8,052 nt of DNA from Candidatus Manganitrophaceae bacterium (GTDB taxonomy: Bacteria > Nitrospirota > Nitrospiria > SBBL01 > Manganitrophaceae), in the NCBI GenBank assembly GCA_004297235.1, contig SCUR01000272.1, forward strand, positions 1 through 8,052. The letters are read 5' to 3'. Each line of letters begins with the position of its first letter. The first letter of the stretch is position 1. Of this stretch, positions 1-6,232 are shown piece after piece. The notes under the pieces were generated by a model, which was not told the origin of the DNA, did not search any database, and was given only the letters and a program-made list of their open reading frames with translations. A program made the position numbers and the translations under genes.

Positions 1-1211
1 CGGAGCGCCTCGATCGGATCGAGCGAGGCGGCGCGGCGGGCGGGGTAGAGGCCGAAGAAAACCCCGATGCCGATGGAAAAAGCGGAGGCAAGAAGAATCG
101 ACTGGAACGAGACGATCGTCGGCCACTGAACGACGGTCGAGATCAGCTTGGAGCCGGCCACCCCGAACCCGATGCCGAAAAGACCGCCGGTGAGAGAGAG
201 GACGACCGCCTCCATCAAAAACTGGAGGAGAATATCGCGGCCGCGCGCTCCGACCGCCATCCGGATGCCGATCTCGCGGGTCCGCTCGGTCACCGACACG
301 AGCATGATGTTCATGATCCCGATCCCGCCGACGATCAACGAAACCGAGGCGATGCTGCCGAGCAGCAGGGTCATGATCCGAGAGGCCGATTCCGCCGCGC
401 TGGCGATATCGAGCATATTGCGGACGGTAAAATCGTCCTCCTGCCCGGCCTGAATGCGATGGCGCTGCCGAAGCAGAAGGCGAATCTGCTCCTGAGCCAC
501 CACCGTCTCTTCAGGAGAATTCGCGGAGACCATAATGATCCCGATATGGGTCACCCCCATGATCCGCTTCTGCAGCGTCGTGATCGGGATGATGATCGTA
601 TCATCCTGATCTTGCCCCTGCGACGACTGCCCCTTCGAAGCGAGCACCCCGGTCACTTTAAACGGAACATTCCGGATTCGGATAATCTGGCCGACCGGAT
701 CCTGCGCGCCGAACAGATTGGCGGCGACCGTCTTCCCGATGACCGCCACCTTATTGGCCCCGCCGACGTCGGATTGCGTGAAGGGGCTTCCAGACTCGAA
801 ATGCCAATCGCGGATGATAAAAAAATTGGGGGTGCTTCCGCTCACCTGGGTCGACCAGTTCTGGTTCGCGCTGATCACCTGGGCGGTGGTTCGAAGCGAA
901 GGGGCCGACGCGCGAACGGCCGACAGCTCCTTCTCAATCGCTTCCGAGTCTTCTTCGGTGAGGGTGGTCACCGCCCCCGAGCCGGAGCGGACCCCCGCCT
1001 GGGTGGTGCTCCCGGGAAAGACCATCAGCATGTTCGAGCCGATCGTCGCGATCTGCGATTCCACCTGCTCCTTCGCCCCCTGTCCCACCGACACCATCGT
1101 AATCACCGCGCCGACCCCGATGATCATTCCCAACATCGTCAGGACCGACCGCATCGTGTTTCGGGTCAGGGCCCGTCCGGCGATCTTCAATGCAATGAGC
1201 GGATCCATCAT
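1..1211 (-). CDS. macB: MacB-like ABC transporter permease (3' end cut by window edge)
   Basis: This is the membrane subunit of a MacAB-type tripartite exporter, which by family knowledge couples cytoplasmic ATP hydrolysis to moving a substrate from the periplasm through a TolC channel. About 403 codons are visible. An N-terminal segment (TRNTMRSVLTMLGMIIGVGAVITM, around residues 17-40) is the first membrane helix. A periplasmic MacB_PCD-like domain of about 240 residues follows, then three C-terminal helices (FtsX-like) with the typical motifs VGGIGIMNIMLVSVTERTREIGIR and YPARRAASLDPIEAL. The family normally ends a few residues after this last motif, so only a few codons are missing. Two adjacent ATGs are possible starts (1211 and 1208). 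AGAGGA abuts the first and lies 3 nt from the second, so 1208 may be used. It lies 78 nt downstream of the ATPase gene, with a hairpin between. Substrate cannot be inferred; efflux of macrolides, peptides or lipid-like molecules are all known for the family. Confidence 0.93.
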   Translation of the reverse strand, partial: MMDPLIALKIAGRALTRNTMRSVLTMLGMIIGVGAVITMVSVGQGAKEQVESQIATIGSNMLMVFPGSTTQAGVRSGSGAVTTLTEEDSEAIEKELSAVRASAPSLRTTAQVISANQNWSTQVSGSTPNFFIIRDWHFESGSPFTQSDVGGANKVAVIGKTVAANLFGAQDPVGQIIRIRNVPFKVTGVLASKGQSSQGQDQDDTIIIPITTLQKRIMGVTHIGIIMVSANSPEETVVAQEQIRLLLRQRHRIQAGQEDDFTVRNMLDIASAAESASRIMTLLLGSIASVSLIVGGIGIMNIMLVSVTERTREIGIRMAVGARGRDILLQFLMEAVVLSLTGGLFGIGFGVAGSKLISTVVQWPTIVSFQSILLASAFSIGIGVFFGLYPARRAASLDPIEAL

Positions 1212-1224
1212 TCCTCTGATATAG

Positions 1225-1288
1225 AAGCGCTCAGCCGTCCGCTTAAAGACTTCGAATGCTTTCGCTGAAAGCGGACGGCTGACCGCTT
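1225..1288. repeat. Perfect 14-bp inverted repeat between the ATPase and permease genes
   Basis: TCAGCCGTCCGCTT (1231-1244) pairs perfectly with AAGCGGACGGCTGA (1269-1282) around a 24-nt loop. After one mismatch the stem continues with AAGCG (1225-1229) and CGCTT (1284-1288). On the plus strand the right arm runs into TTTTT, but in the direction of operon transcription (minus) the arm is followed by CTATATC, not a T-run. It fills most of the 78-nt gap, so it could stabilise or stall the mRNA between the two genes, or end antisense transcripts. The CTGA/AGCGG units also resemble dispersed intergenic repeats. Confidence 0.85.
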
Positions 1289-1289
1289 T

Positions 1290-2027
1290 TTACGAGCTTG
1301 CCGCAAGCGCCGCCAAGGCCTCTTTTGCGCTCGCCCGCCCTTCGACCGGATGATCGCTCTGAATCTCCCCGTCCCTAAAGCGAACGATCCGAGAAGCAAA
1401 CTGTGCGATGTCGGGCTCGTGCGTCACCAGAAGCAGCGTCATCCCTCCTTCATTCAGCTCTTGGAAGAGGGACATGATCTCAACCGAAGTGCGGGTGTCG
1501 AGATTCCCGGTCGGCTCGTCGGCCAAAATGAGCGGGGGCCGCATCACCAGCGCGCGCGCGATCGCCACCCGCTGCTGCTGCCCGCCGGAAAGCTGATTCG
1601 GATAGTGATAAAGCCGATCCCCCAGCCCCACCCGCTCCAGCGCTTCGCGCGCGCGCGCCGGCCGCTCTTTTCCGGCGGATTCCTCATACAATATCGGGAG
1701 CTCGACATTTTCGAGTGCGGTGGTCCGGGAAAGGAGATTGAATCCTTGAAAAACAAATCCGATCTTCTGGTTTCGAATGCGGGCCAGGTCGTTCGGTTTG
1801 AGCCCCCCGATCTCGATCCCATCCAACAAATACCGCCCGCGGGTCGGCCGGTCGAGGCAGCCCAAAAGGTGCATCAGGGTCGACTTCCCCGAACCCGACG
1901 GTCCCATCAGCGCGACGAACTCCCCCCGGGCGATCGAGAAAGAGACCCCTTTCAAAGCGGGCAGCTCCACCTCTCCGGTCCGATACACTTTCCAGAGCGC
2001 GTCCACCTGGATGAGCGGGTCCATCAT
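1290..2027 (-). CDS. MacB/LolD-type ABC transporter ATP-binding protein
   Basis: This is the cytoplasmic ATPase of the exporter, 245 residues, the normal size for a stand-alone LolD/MacB-type nucleotide-binding subunit. All catalytic motifs are intact: Walker A GPSGSGKST at residues 42-50 (Lys48), Q-loop Gln94 in FVFQGFNLL, signature LSGGQQQ from 146, Walker B LILADEP with Asp170-Glu171, D-loop NLD, and the switch His203 in LLVTHEPD. The start is set at the ATG-ATG pair (2027/2024), MMDPLIQVDALWKVY, where family similarity begins. A longer open frame to 2228 overlaps the macA coding region and is not family-like, so I rejected it. No strong Shine-Dalgarno precedes the start; it lies 23 nt after the adaptor stop, so translational coupling is plausible. 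Separation of ATPase and permease into two genes differs from the fused E. coli MacB. Which substrate is exported is unknown. Confidence 0.95.
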   Translation of the reverse strand: MMDPLIQVDALWKVYRTGEVELPALKGVSFSIARGEFVALMGPSGSGKSTLMHLLGCLDRPTRGRYLLDGIEIGGLKPNDLARIRNQKIGFVFQGFNLLSRTTALENVELPILYEESAGKERPARAREALERVGLGDRLYHYPNQLSGGQQQRVAIARALVMRPPLILADEPTGNLDTRTSVEIMSLFQELNEGGMTLLLVTHEPDIAQFASRIVRFRDGEIQSDHPVEGRASAKEALAALAASS

Positions 2028-2050
2028 AAGCGCTGTCCCATCGTGTCGCT

Positions 2051-3247
2051 TCAGAACCTCATTGAGGGAGGCCGGCCGCTCCCCTGACCGCGAGCGCTTT
2101 TCCCGATCTTCTCGGTGATCACGGCGTCCCCGGGCTTGAGATCTCCGGCCACGACCTCGGTAAAATTCCCATCGCTCAACCCGAGGGTCACCGGGACGGC
2201 GATCTCTCTTCCCTCTTTGAGCACCCAAATCTCGTTGGGCCGCCCCTTCTCCCCCTTCGGAGAGGCGGCGGCGCCCGAGGCTGCCTTCTCAGGCCGGTAG
2301 CGAAGGGCCGCGTTCGGCAGCTTCAACACATTCTCCCTGAATCCCACTTTCACCAGGACGTTGGCGGTCATCCCCGGTTTCAGCTTTAAATCGGGATTCT
2401 TCACCCGGATGATCGCATCATAGGTGACGACGTTCTGAACCACAAGCGGCTGGTTGTAGATATCCTGGACCGTTCCGCGAAAGGGGGTGTCGGGATAGGC
2501 ATCCACGGTAAACTCGGCTTCTTGACCGATCGCCACTTTTCCGATATCGGCCTCGTCGACGCTGGTATCGACCTGCATCTCGGTGAGGTCCTGGGCGATG
2601 GTGAAGAGGGTCGGCGCCTGGAGGGAGGCGGCCACCGTCTGCCCCACGTCGACATTTCGGGAGATCACGATGCCGTCGACCGGCGAGACGATGGTGGTAT
2701 ACCGGAGGTTCGCCTCCGCCAGCTTGAGGGAAGCCCGGTCCTGCGCCACCTGCGTCTCGGCCGCTTTCAGCCCGGCCAAGGCGGAGTCATGGGCCGTTTG
2801 GGCGGCATCTTTTTCGCTCTGAGAGATGAGATTTTGGGAGAGAAGCGCCTCCATCCTCCGCAGGTTCCGTTTCGCGTCGGCCAGAACGACCTGCGCCTTC
2901 TCCACGTTCGCTTCGTTATTGGCGAGCCGTGCCTTGGCCTGCTCCACCTGCGCCCCCAGGAGGGAGGGATCGATCTGGGCGATGATCTCTCCTTTCTTCA
3001 CCTGGGAGTTGAAATCGGCAAAAAGACGCTGAATGGTGCCGGAGACCTGGCTGCCGACCTGAACGGTGACCCTCGCATTCACCTTTCCGGTGGCCGAGAC
3101 GCTGGCGGTAATCCCCCCCTGCTCGACCTTGGCCGTCCGATACTCCGCTTCCTTCTTCCCGTTCCGAAAGAAGGCCGCCCCGCCGATCACCAAGAGGAAA
3201 AGACCGACCAGGAGAATCCATTTTTTAGAACCCTGAAACCAGCTCAT
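2051..3247 (-). CDS. macA: MacA-like periplasmic adaptor (HlyD/RND membrane fusion protein)
   Basis: The protein is 398 residues and would bridge the inner-membrane MacB complex to the outer-membrane TolC channel. A short cytoplasmic tail and one N-terminal helix (about residues 10-27, WILLVGLFLLVIGGAAFF) anchor it. Next come a first barrel/lipoyl half with VSATGKVNARVTVQVGSQVSG, a long coiled-coil hairpin rich in Ala, Glu and Gln, the second lipoyl half (ANLRYTTIVSPVDGIVISRN), and the MacA-typical stretch VDVGQTVAASLQAPTLFTIA followed by VDTSVDEADIGKV. A C-terminal membrane-proximal domain closes it. The start was placed at the ATG at 3247 (MSWFQGSKKW), with AAAGG about 7 nt upstream. The longer frame to 3379 would translate the intergenic 7-mer repeat and overlap tolC, so it is unlikely. 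It is the second gene of the operon, 49 nt after the channel gene. Confidence 0.94.
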   Translation of the reverse strand: MSWFQGSKKWILLVGLFLLVIGGAAFFRNGKKEAEYRTAKVEQGGITASVSATGKVNARVTVQVGSQVSGTIQRLFADFNSQVKKGEIIAQIDPSLLGAQVEQAKARLANNEANVEKAQVVLADAKRNLRRMEALLSQNLISQSEKDAAQTAHDSALAGLKAAETQVAQDRASLKLAEANLRYTTIVSPVDGIVISRNVDVGQTVAASLQAPTLFTIAQDLTEMQVDTSVDEADIGKVAIGQEAEFTVDAYPDTPFRGTVQDIYNQPLVVQNVVTYDAIIRVKNPDLKLKPGMTANVLVKVGFRENVLKLPNAALRYRPEKAASGAAASPKGEKGRPNEIWVLKEGREIAVPVTLGLSDGNFTEVVAGDLKPGDAVITEKIGKSARGQGSGRPPSMRF

Positions 3248-3259
3248 CGTTTTGCCTTT

Positions 3260-3290
3260 ATTCCGCATTCCGCAATCCGCATTCCGCAAT
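3260..3290 (-). repeat. 7-mer tandem repeat (ATTCCGC units) in the tolC-macA gap
   Basis: On the plus strand four head-to-tail 7-mers can be read: ATTCCGC (3260-3266), ATTCCGC (3267-3273), AATCCGC (3274-3280) and ATTCCGC (3281-3287), followed by a truncated AAT. Transcribed from the minus strand they read GCGGAAT/GCGGATT. They fill most of the 49-nt gap between the tolC stop and the macA start, ending about 12 nt from the start codon and just upstream of the likely ribosome binding site. Such ATTCCGC-type short-unit repeats recur in intergenic DNA of environmental bacteria to my recollection; function is unknown. Confidence 0.85.
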
Positions 3291-3296
3291 GCCCTT

Positions 3297-4634
3297 TCAC
3301 GGTCTTCCCATCGCTTTCTCGAGCCGCGCCTCGTCGACCTTGTAATCGTAGAGCGCCTGAATATGAGAGGTCTTGGCATTGGTGAGCGATACCTGGGCGT
3401 CGGTCCGCTCCACCGACGTCGCCACCCCCGCTTGGAAGCGCCCGTTGGCCAGCGACAAATTCTCCTCCGCCTGACGAACCACCAGCTCGGAGAGGCCGAC
3501 CCGCTCCGCCGCCTCCAGAAGATTCAGATAAGACTGGCGGACCTCCAAAAGGATATTCTGGCGAAGCGACTCCTGGTTCGCCTCGATCGTCGTCAAGTTT
3601 GCGCGCGCTTCGGCCACCTGAGATTTCAAAGCGTAGCCGGAAAAGAGGGGAAAAGTGAGGTTCAATCCGACATCCCAATTCCAAACCAGCGGGAACTCCT
3701 GTCCGCGATAGGTATAATCGGCCGTCCCCGAGAGGACCGGAAAATAGCTCCGCCGCGCCGCGAGGACCGACGCTTCCCCCGCCCGATAACTCGCCGCGAG
3801 GGAAAGCAGCTCCGGCCGGCGTCGAAGCGCCTCTTCCCGCGCCTCTTCCTCCGTTATCTCCACTTTTTTGAAATCCAGCAGCTCCTCCAGCTCGCCGATC
3901 GGCTGATCGGGAAGGCCGATGGCGTTCGCCAGCGTGATACGGGCCACCTCCGCCGCGTTCTTCGCTTGAATCAGGTTGAGCCGCGCATTGGTCAGATCCA
4001 CTTCGGCCTTGGTCACATCGAACTTCGGACGGGTGCCGATATTGAAGAAGCCCTCCGCCTGTTGAAGGTGCTGCTCGAATTGCCGGACGGTTTCTTCGTT
4101 GACCCGGACCAGATGTCTCGCCCCCAGCAGACCGAAATAGGCGACCTTTACATTCACGACGACGTTTTCCATCGTCGCCTCCTCGTCCCAGCGGCTTGCT
4201 TTCAAACCCTCTCTCGCCTCCTCCACGGAGGCGCCTGTTTTCCCGAAATCAAAAATCCGCTGTTGCAGGGTCAGCGCCGCCGAGTAATTATTGAACGCCT
4301 CATTGGACGAATCACTCGTCGCGATTCGGTTCAGGCTGCTTCCGGTCTGAGAGGTCGGGGCGAAATTCGCCGTGCCCCGCCGGTAGCTGGAAGTGATATC
4401 AAAATGAGGATATAAATCGGATTTGACCGTGCCCAAGCGCGCCTCCTGGACACGGGAGGCCCCTCTGGCCGCAGAGATGCTCGGGTGGGACTGCAACGCG
4501 AGCGCGATCGCCTGATCGAGGGTCAACCGGCCGGAAGAGCCGGGTTGCTCAGCGAAAAGAAATCCTGAAAAAAGAGAGAGTGAAAAAACCGCCAAGAAGA
4601 AGCTTGCATACAAACCCCACCGGTTTCGGCGCAC
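3297..4634 (-). CDS. TolC-family outer-membrane efflux channel
   Basis: The product is 445 residues, within the usual TolC/OEP range. A signal peptide (about residues 1-28, hydrophobic core ASFFLAVFSLSLFSGFLFA, probable cleavage before EQP) targets it to the periplasm. The mature chain starts with the typical LTLDQAIALALQSHPSISAARG, and contains two OEP repeats of long helices plus short beta strands: the first through VKVAYFGLLGARHLVRV, the second with FPLVWNWDVGLNLTFPLFSG and ILLEVRQSYLNLLEAAERV. It would trimerise into the outer-membrane channel of the pump encoded downstream. The start codon is GTG at 4634, supported by GAGG 7 nt upstream and the signal sequence. The coding region ends GMGRP-like just before the 7-mer repeat. 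As first gene of the operon it follows a perfect-consensus promoter. I do not assign tolC itself, since many paralogues exist. Confidence 0.95.
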   Translation of the reverse strand: MRRNRWGLYASFFLAVFSLSLFSGFLFAEQPGSSGRLTLDQAIALALQSHPSISAARGASRVQEARLGTVKSDLYPHFDITSSYRRGTANFAPTSQTGSSLNRIATSDSSNEAFNNYSAALTLQQRIFDFGKTGASVEEAREGLKASRWDEEATMENVVVNVKVAYFGLLGARHLVRVNEETVRQFEQHLQQAEGFFNIGTRPKFDVTKAEVDLTNARLNLIQAKNAAEVARITLANAIGLPDQPIGELEELLDFKKVEITEEEAREEALRRRPELLSLAASYRAGEASVLAARRSYFPVLSGTADYTYRGQEFPLVWNWDVGLNLTFPLFSGYALKSQVAEARANLTTIEANQESLRQNILLEVRQSYLNLLEAAERVGLSELVVRQAEENLSLANGRFQAGVATSVERTDAQVSLTNAKTSHIQALYDYKVDEARLEKAMGRP

Positions 4635-4668
4635 GCTACTGCCTCAGGATTCAAAAGTAAATCGATTC

Positions 4669-4697
4669 ATTATAAGAGCCGAAAAAGGGTCTGTCAA
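4669..4697 (-). promoter_or_regulatory. Perfect-consensus sigma-70 promoter of the efflux operon
   Basis: Read on the minus strand, TTGACA (4692-4697) and TATAAT (4669-4674) are separated by exactly 17 nt, so all 12 hexamer positions and the spacer match the optimum. Predicted transcription starts near 4662, giving a leader of about 27 nt that contains GAGG before the GTG start of the tolC-like gene. It lies downstream of the tRNA-Glu gene and so serves the operon rather than the tRNA. Confidence 0.85.
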
Positions 4698-4811
4698 TCA
4701 ACCCATCTTGGAGTGAAGCGCTTTGAGGTCGGGTGCCGTGCGAAAACGAGGGGACGGAGGGAACGCCTCTCGCCGCGGGAAAATAAAGCTCGGTTGGATG
4801 TGAAGGAAGGT

Positions 4812-4887
4812 TGGTGGTCCCAACGGGGTTCGAACCCGTGTTTTCGGCGTGAGAGGCCAACGTCCTAGGCCACTAGACGATGGGACC
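4812..4887 (-). tRNA. tRNA-Glu (anticodon CTC)
   Basis: A 76-nt cloverleaf folds on the minus strand. The acceptor stem is GGTCCCA paired with TGGGACC, followed by discriminator A and an encoded CCA (3' end at 4812). The D arm carries TCTAGTGGCCTAGGA, as in bacterial tRNA-Glu. The anticodon stem TTGGC/GCCGA contains one T-G pair, and its loop CTCTCAC gives anticodon CTC, which reads GAG. The T arm is CGGGTTCGAACCCCG-like with the conserved TTCGA. Overall it matches the tRNA-Glu pattern known from E. coli. No integrase, repeated 3' end or other sign of an attachment site was seen nearby. Confidence 0.96.
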
Positions 4888-4950
4888 ATCAATTTGAATT
4901 TTCAGTTTTGAGCCGGTTCGGGATCTCTTGAGAAGACCGAATGGAAGGGC

Positions 4951-5259
4951 TTACCCCGCCACCGCCACTTCATAAATAAGACGATCCTCTGCAGAGAATT
5001 TCCAGCCGTAGCGACATTCGAATTCGATCATATGCCGACCGGGCTTCACCGGAACAAACTCGAAATAATGCATCCCGATGTCGTTCGTCCGGATATGCCT
5101 GGTCCTCTCATACTCATCGCTGATGAGCTTGAGAAGGCCGGCATCGTACGTCGGCACATATCGGCTTCCCCGCGTCCGGTCCTCCCAGATGCGAATCTTG
5201 AACGGCTCCCCGACCTTGGCGTGGATCTTTTTAATTTCGGTTTGGATTTGCTCAGCCAT
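4951..5259 (-). CDS. Small chagasin-like (I42-type) beta protein, putative protease inhibitor
   Basis: The protein has 102 residues, no signal peptide and no membrane segment, so it is probably cytoplasmic. The pattern fits a diverged chagasin/I42 inhibitor fold: an opening VGEPFKIRI strand (16-24), a loop DRTRGSRY (27-34) where the family has NPTTG, then LLKLISDEY, a central GMHYFEFVPVKPGRHMIEFEC (62-82) matching the family's G..F.F...G.H.I pattern, RYGW (83-86) where the family has RPW, and a final strand LIYEVAVA. The family's inhibitory loop residues are not conserved, so binding of a papain-type protease is uncertain; it may be a repurposed immunoglobulin-like domain. The ATG at 5259 follows a good promoter and a palindrome, although no strong ribosome site is visible. 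It is transcribed toward tRNA-Glu and lies divergent to the secreted low-complexity protein gene. The family assignment comes from pattern recognition only. Confidence 0.8.
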   Translation of the reverse strand: MAEQIQTEIKKIHAKVGEPFKIRIWEDRTRGSRYVPTYDAGLLKLISDEYERTRHIRTNDIGMHYFEFVPVKPGRHMIEFECRYGWKFSAEDRLIYEVAVAG

Positions 5260-5270
5260 TTTTCAGTGAT

Positions 5271-5286
5271 CCGATCAACTGATCGG
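5271..5286. promoter_or_regulatory. Operator-like palindrome at the predicted start of the small inhibitor-like gene
   Basis: CCGATCA, a 2-nt centre AC, then TGATCGG form a perfect 7+7 inverted repeat. It lies immediately downstream of the -10 element and covers the predicted transcription start (about 5281), 11 nt before the ATG. A dimeric repressor bound there would block initiation. No candidate regulator gene is visible in the window. Confidence 0.55.
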
Positions 5287-5287
5287 T

Positions 5288-5316
5288 ACTTTAACGAAAT
5301 CACATACCTTTGTCAA
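5288..5316 (-). promoter_or_regulatory. Sigma-70-like promoter for the small inhibitor-like gene
   Basis: On the minus strand, TTGACA (5311-5316) is a perfect -35. After a 17-nt spacer comes TAAAGT (5288-5293), a 4/6 match to the -10 consensus. The predicted start at about 5281 leaves a leader of roughly 21 nt. The weak -10 next to a palindrome suits a regulated promoter. Confidence 0.65.
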
Positions 5317-5553
5317 TGACTTTTCTCCGGAAGCTTACCCCCGCCGCATCGGGGCGTGTAAACTCTGCCCGCTCGTGTCCGGCCCTTCCACCCGGATGCG
5401 CAGAAAGTCGGCACTCTTACACAACGGGCTGCCCACACGCTCTCTAAAGTCCCTTCAAGAGGCCGATCCGGCCTGGCCTCCTTCTTGCTCTTCCAGGAGG
5501 GTAGAGGTAGGAAAACGATGTGTGAACACTTTAAAGAAAGGATGGTACAGAGA
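5317..5553 (+). other. Upstream region of the secreted low-complexity gene, no clear promoter
   Basis: This stretch of about 240 nt lies between the divergent promoter and the likely start at 5554. I see no ORF that reads as a gene on either strand. It holds a short GAGGCC/GGCCTC inverted repeat near 5459-5479 and AGGA at 5509-5512, which is well placed for an alternative ATG at 5518. No convincing -35/-10 pair was found on the plus strand, so the gene's promoter remains undefined. Confidence 0.4.
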
Positions 5554-6102
5554 ATGAGAAAGAGTGCTTTATTTCTACTGCTGTTTTTACTGAGCTCCAC
5601 GCCGCTCTTCGCGCAGACGCAGGATCAGGGCGGCTCGAATGATCTCGGCAGCCAGCCGGGGATTCCCGATTCAAATCAGCCCGGCCTTCAATCGCCGGCG
5701 CCCCCCGATTTCGGGGGCCAAGGAGGGTCTGCGCCCTGCCCTCCGGGATCGACGGCGCCCGACCTGAATCGAGGCGATCGAGGCGGTCTGGGAGAGGAGC
5801 AGGACCGGGCCATTCCGAACGATCGAAATCCACACACGCCCGGAACCTTGCCGCCGAATTCTCCGGGAACCGTTCCCCCCAACCCGCAAGGAAGCGGTCC
5901 GAATACACCGGGTGATCAAGGCGGATTAAATCAACCGGGCTCCGGGGATCAATTCGGAATGACCGATTGTCCTCCGAGCGGCACCGACCGGGGCGGGTCG
6001 AGTCAGGGGGGCGGATTGGATAACCGGTCCGGACAAGATGTTCCGGGGTCCGAACGCCAGACCCCTCCACCCCTTCTTCCCCCATCGGGCGGAGTCCAGT
6101 AA
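5554..6102 (+). CDS. Secreted Gly/Pro/Asp/Asn-rich low-complexity protein of unknown function
   Basis: I do not recognise this protein. From the ATG at 5554 it has 182 residues. A classical signal peptide, MRKSALFLLLFLLSSTPLFA, is followed by Q-T-Q, so it is exported to the periplasm or beyond. The mature part is almost entirely disordered-looking: rich in Gly, Pro, Gln, Asn, Asp and Ser, with loose repeats such as GTLPPN, GTVPPN, PGDQGG and PGSGDQ. It has only two cysteines, in similar contexts (APCPPGST and TDCPPSGT), which could form one disulfide. No enzyme motif, lipobox or LPXTG is seen. In-frame ATGs at 5518 (with AGGA 5 nt upstream) and 5542 would lengthen the n-region by 12 or 4 residues; 5554 is preferred because it gives the normal signal peptide. 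It is the only plus-strand gene in the window and converges on the CHAP gene. A matrix, surface-coat or structural role is possible but unsupported. Confidence 0.75.
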   Translation: MRKSALFLLLFLLSSTPLFAQTQDQGGSNDLGSQPGIPDSNQPGLQSPAPPDFGGQGGSAPCPPGSTAPDLNRGDRGGLGEEQDRAIPNDRNPHTPGTLPPNSPGTVPPNPQGSGPNTPGDQGGLNQPGSGDQFGMTDCPPSGTDRGGSSQGGGLDNRSGQDVPGSERQTPPPLLPPSGGVQ

Positions 6103-6115
6103 GGGATTAAAACAG

Positions 6116-6230
6116 GTGAGGCGTCAAAGGCCGTGAGGCGACAAAGAAGGTAACGTGAGGCGTAAGGGGTAAGTTCAAAGATTGAGTTTTTGCTTTGACC
6201 CCTAACGCCTCACGCCTAACGCCTCACGGC
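6116..6230. repeat. GTGAGGCG repeat cluster forming a long imperfect hairpin
   Basis: GTGAGGCG occurs directly at 6116-6123, 6133-6140 and 6155-6162, and inverted (CGCCTCAC) at 6206-6213 and 6220-6227. The outer stem pairs 6130-6140 with 6220-6230 (11 bp perfect). The inner stem pairs 6154-6170 with 6198-6214 (16 of 17), and CAAAG (6176-6180) pairs with CTTTG (6193-6197) around a 12-nt loop. TTTT follows on the plus strand at 6231-6234. The element fills the gap between two convergent genes, so it probably ends transcription of the plus-strand gene and may act in both directions. It also resembles short-unit intergenic repeats dispersed in environmental genomes. Confidence 0.8.
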
Positions 6231-6232
6231 TT

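Noticed and set aside
2028..2228. A 67-residue N-terminal extension of the ATPase
   Set aside because: It overlaps the macA reading frame, is Arg-rich and unlike any ABC ATPase N-terminus; similarity starts at the ATG pair at 2027/2024.
3260..3290. Possible CRISPR array
   Set aside because: Units are 7 nt with no spacers, far below CRISPR repeat length, and no cas gene is present.
3248..3379. A 44-residue N-terminal extension of the MacA-like adaptor
   Set aside because: It would translate the 7-mer repeat and overlap tolC; the anchor helix and ribosome site fit the start at 3247.
3252..4415. A 387-codon open frame on the plus strand, antisense to the tolC-like gene, and similar long plus-strand frames at 459-1268, 1350-2087 and 2522-3385
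   Set aside because: They lie opposite genes with clear family motifs, have Arg/Pro/His-rich composition typical of GC-rich shadow frames, and show no domain or ribosome site.
4812..4887. tRNA-Glu as an integration site of a mobile element
   Set aside because: No integrase, no second copy of the tRNA 3' end and no change in gene style next to it.
5338..5361. Short CCCCG/CGGGG inverted repeat as a terminator
   Set aside because: The stem is only 5 bp, no T-run follows, and no gene ends there.
5313..5600. A 95-codon minus-strand frame with a hydrophobic stretch in the divergent gap
   Set aside because: It runs opposite the signal-peptide region of the plus-strand gene and across the divergent promoter; composition and position fit a chance frame.
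5531..6085. A 184-codon minus-strand frame opposite the low-complexity protein
   Set aside because: It is an Arg/Ser/Pro-rich shadow with no signal peptide or ribosome site, while the plus frame has a clear signal peptide; some doubt remains because the plus frame is itself low complexity.
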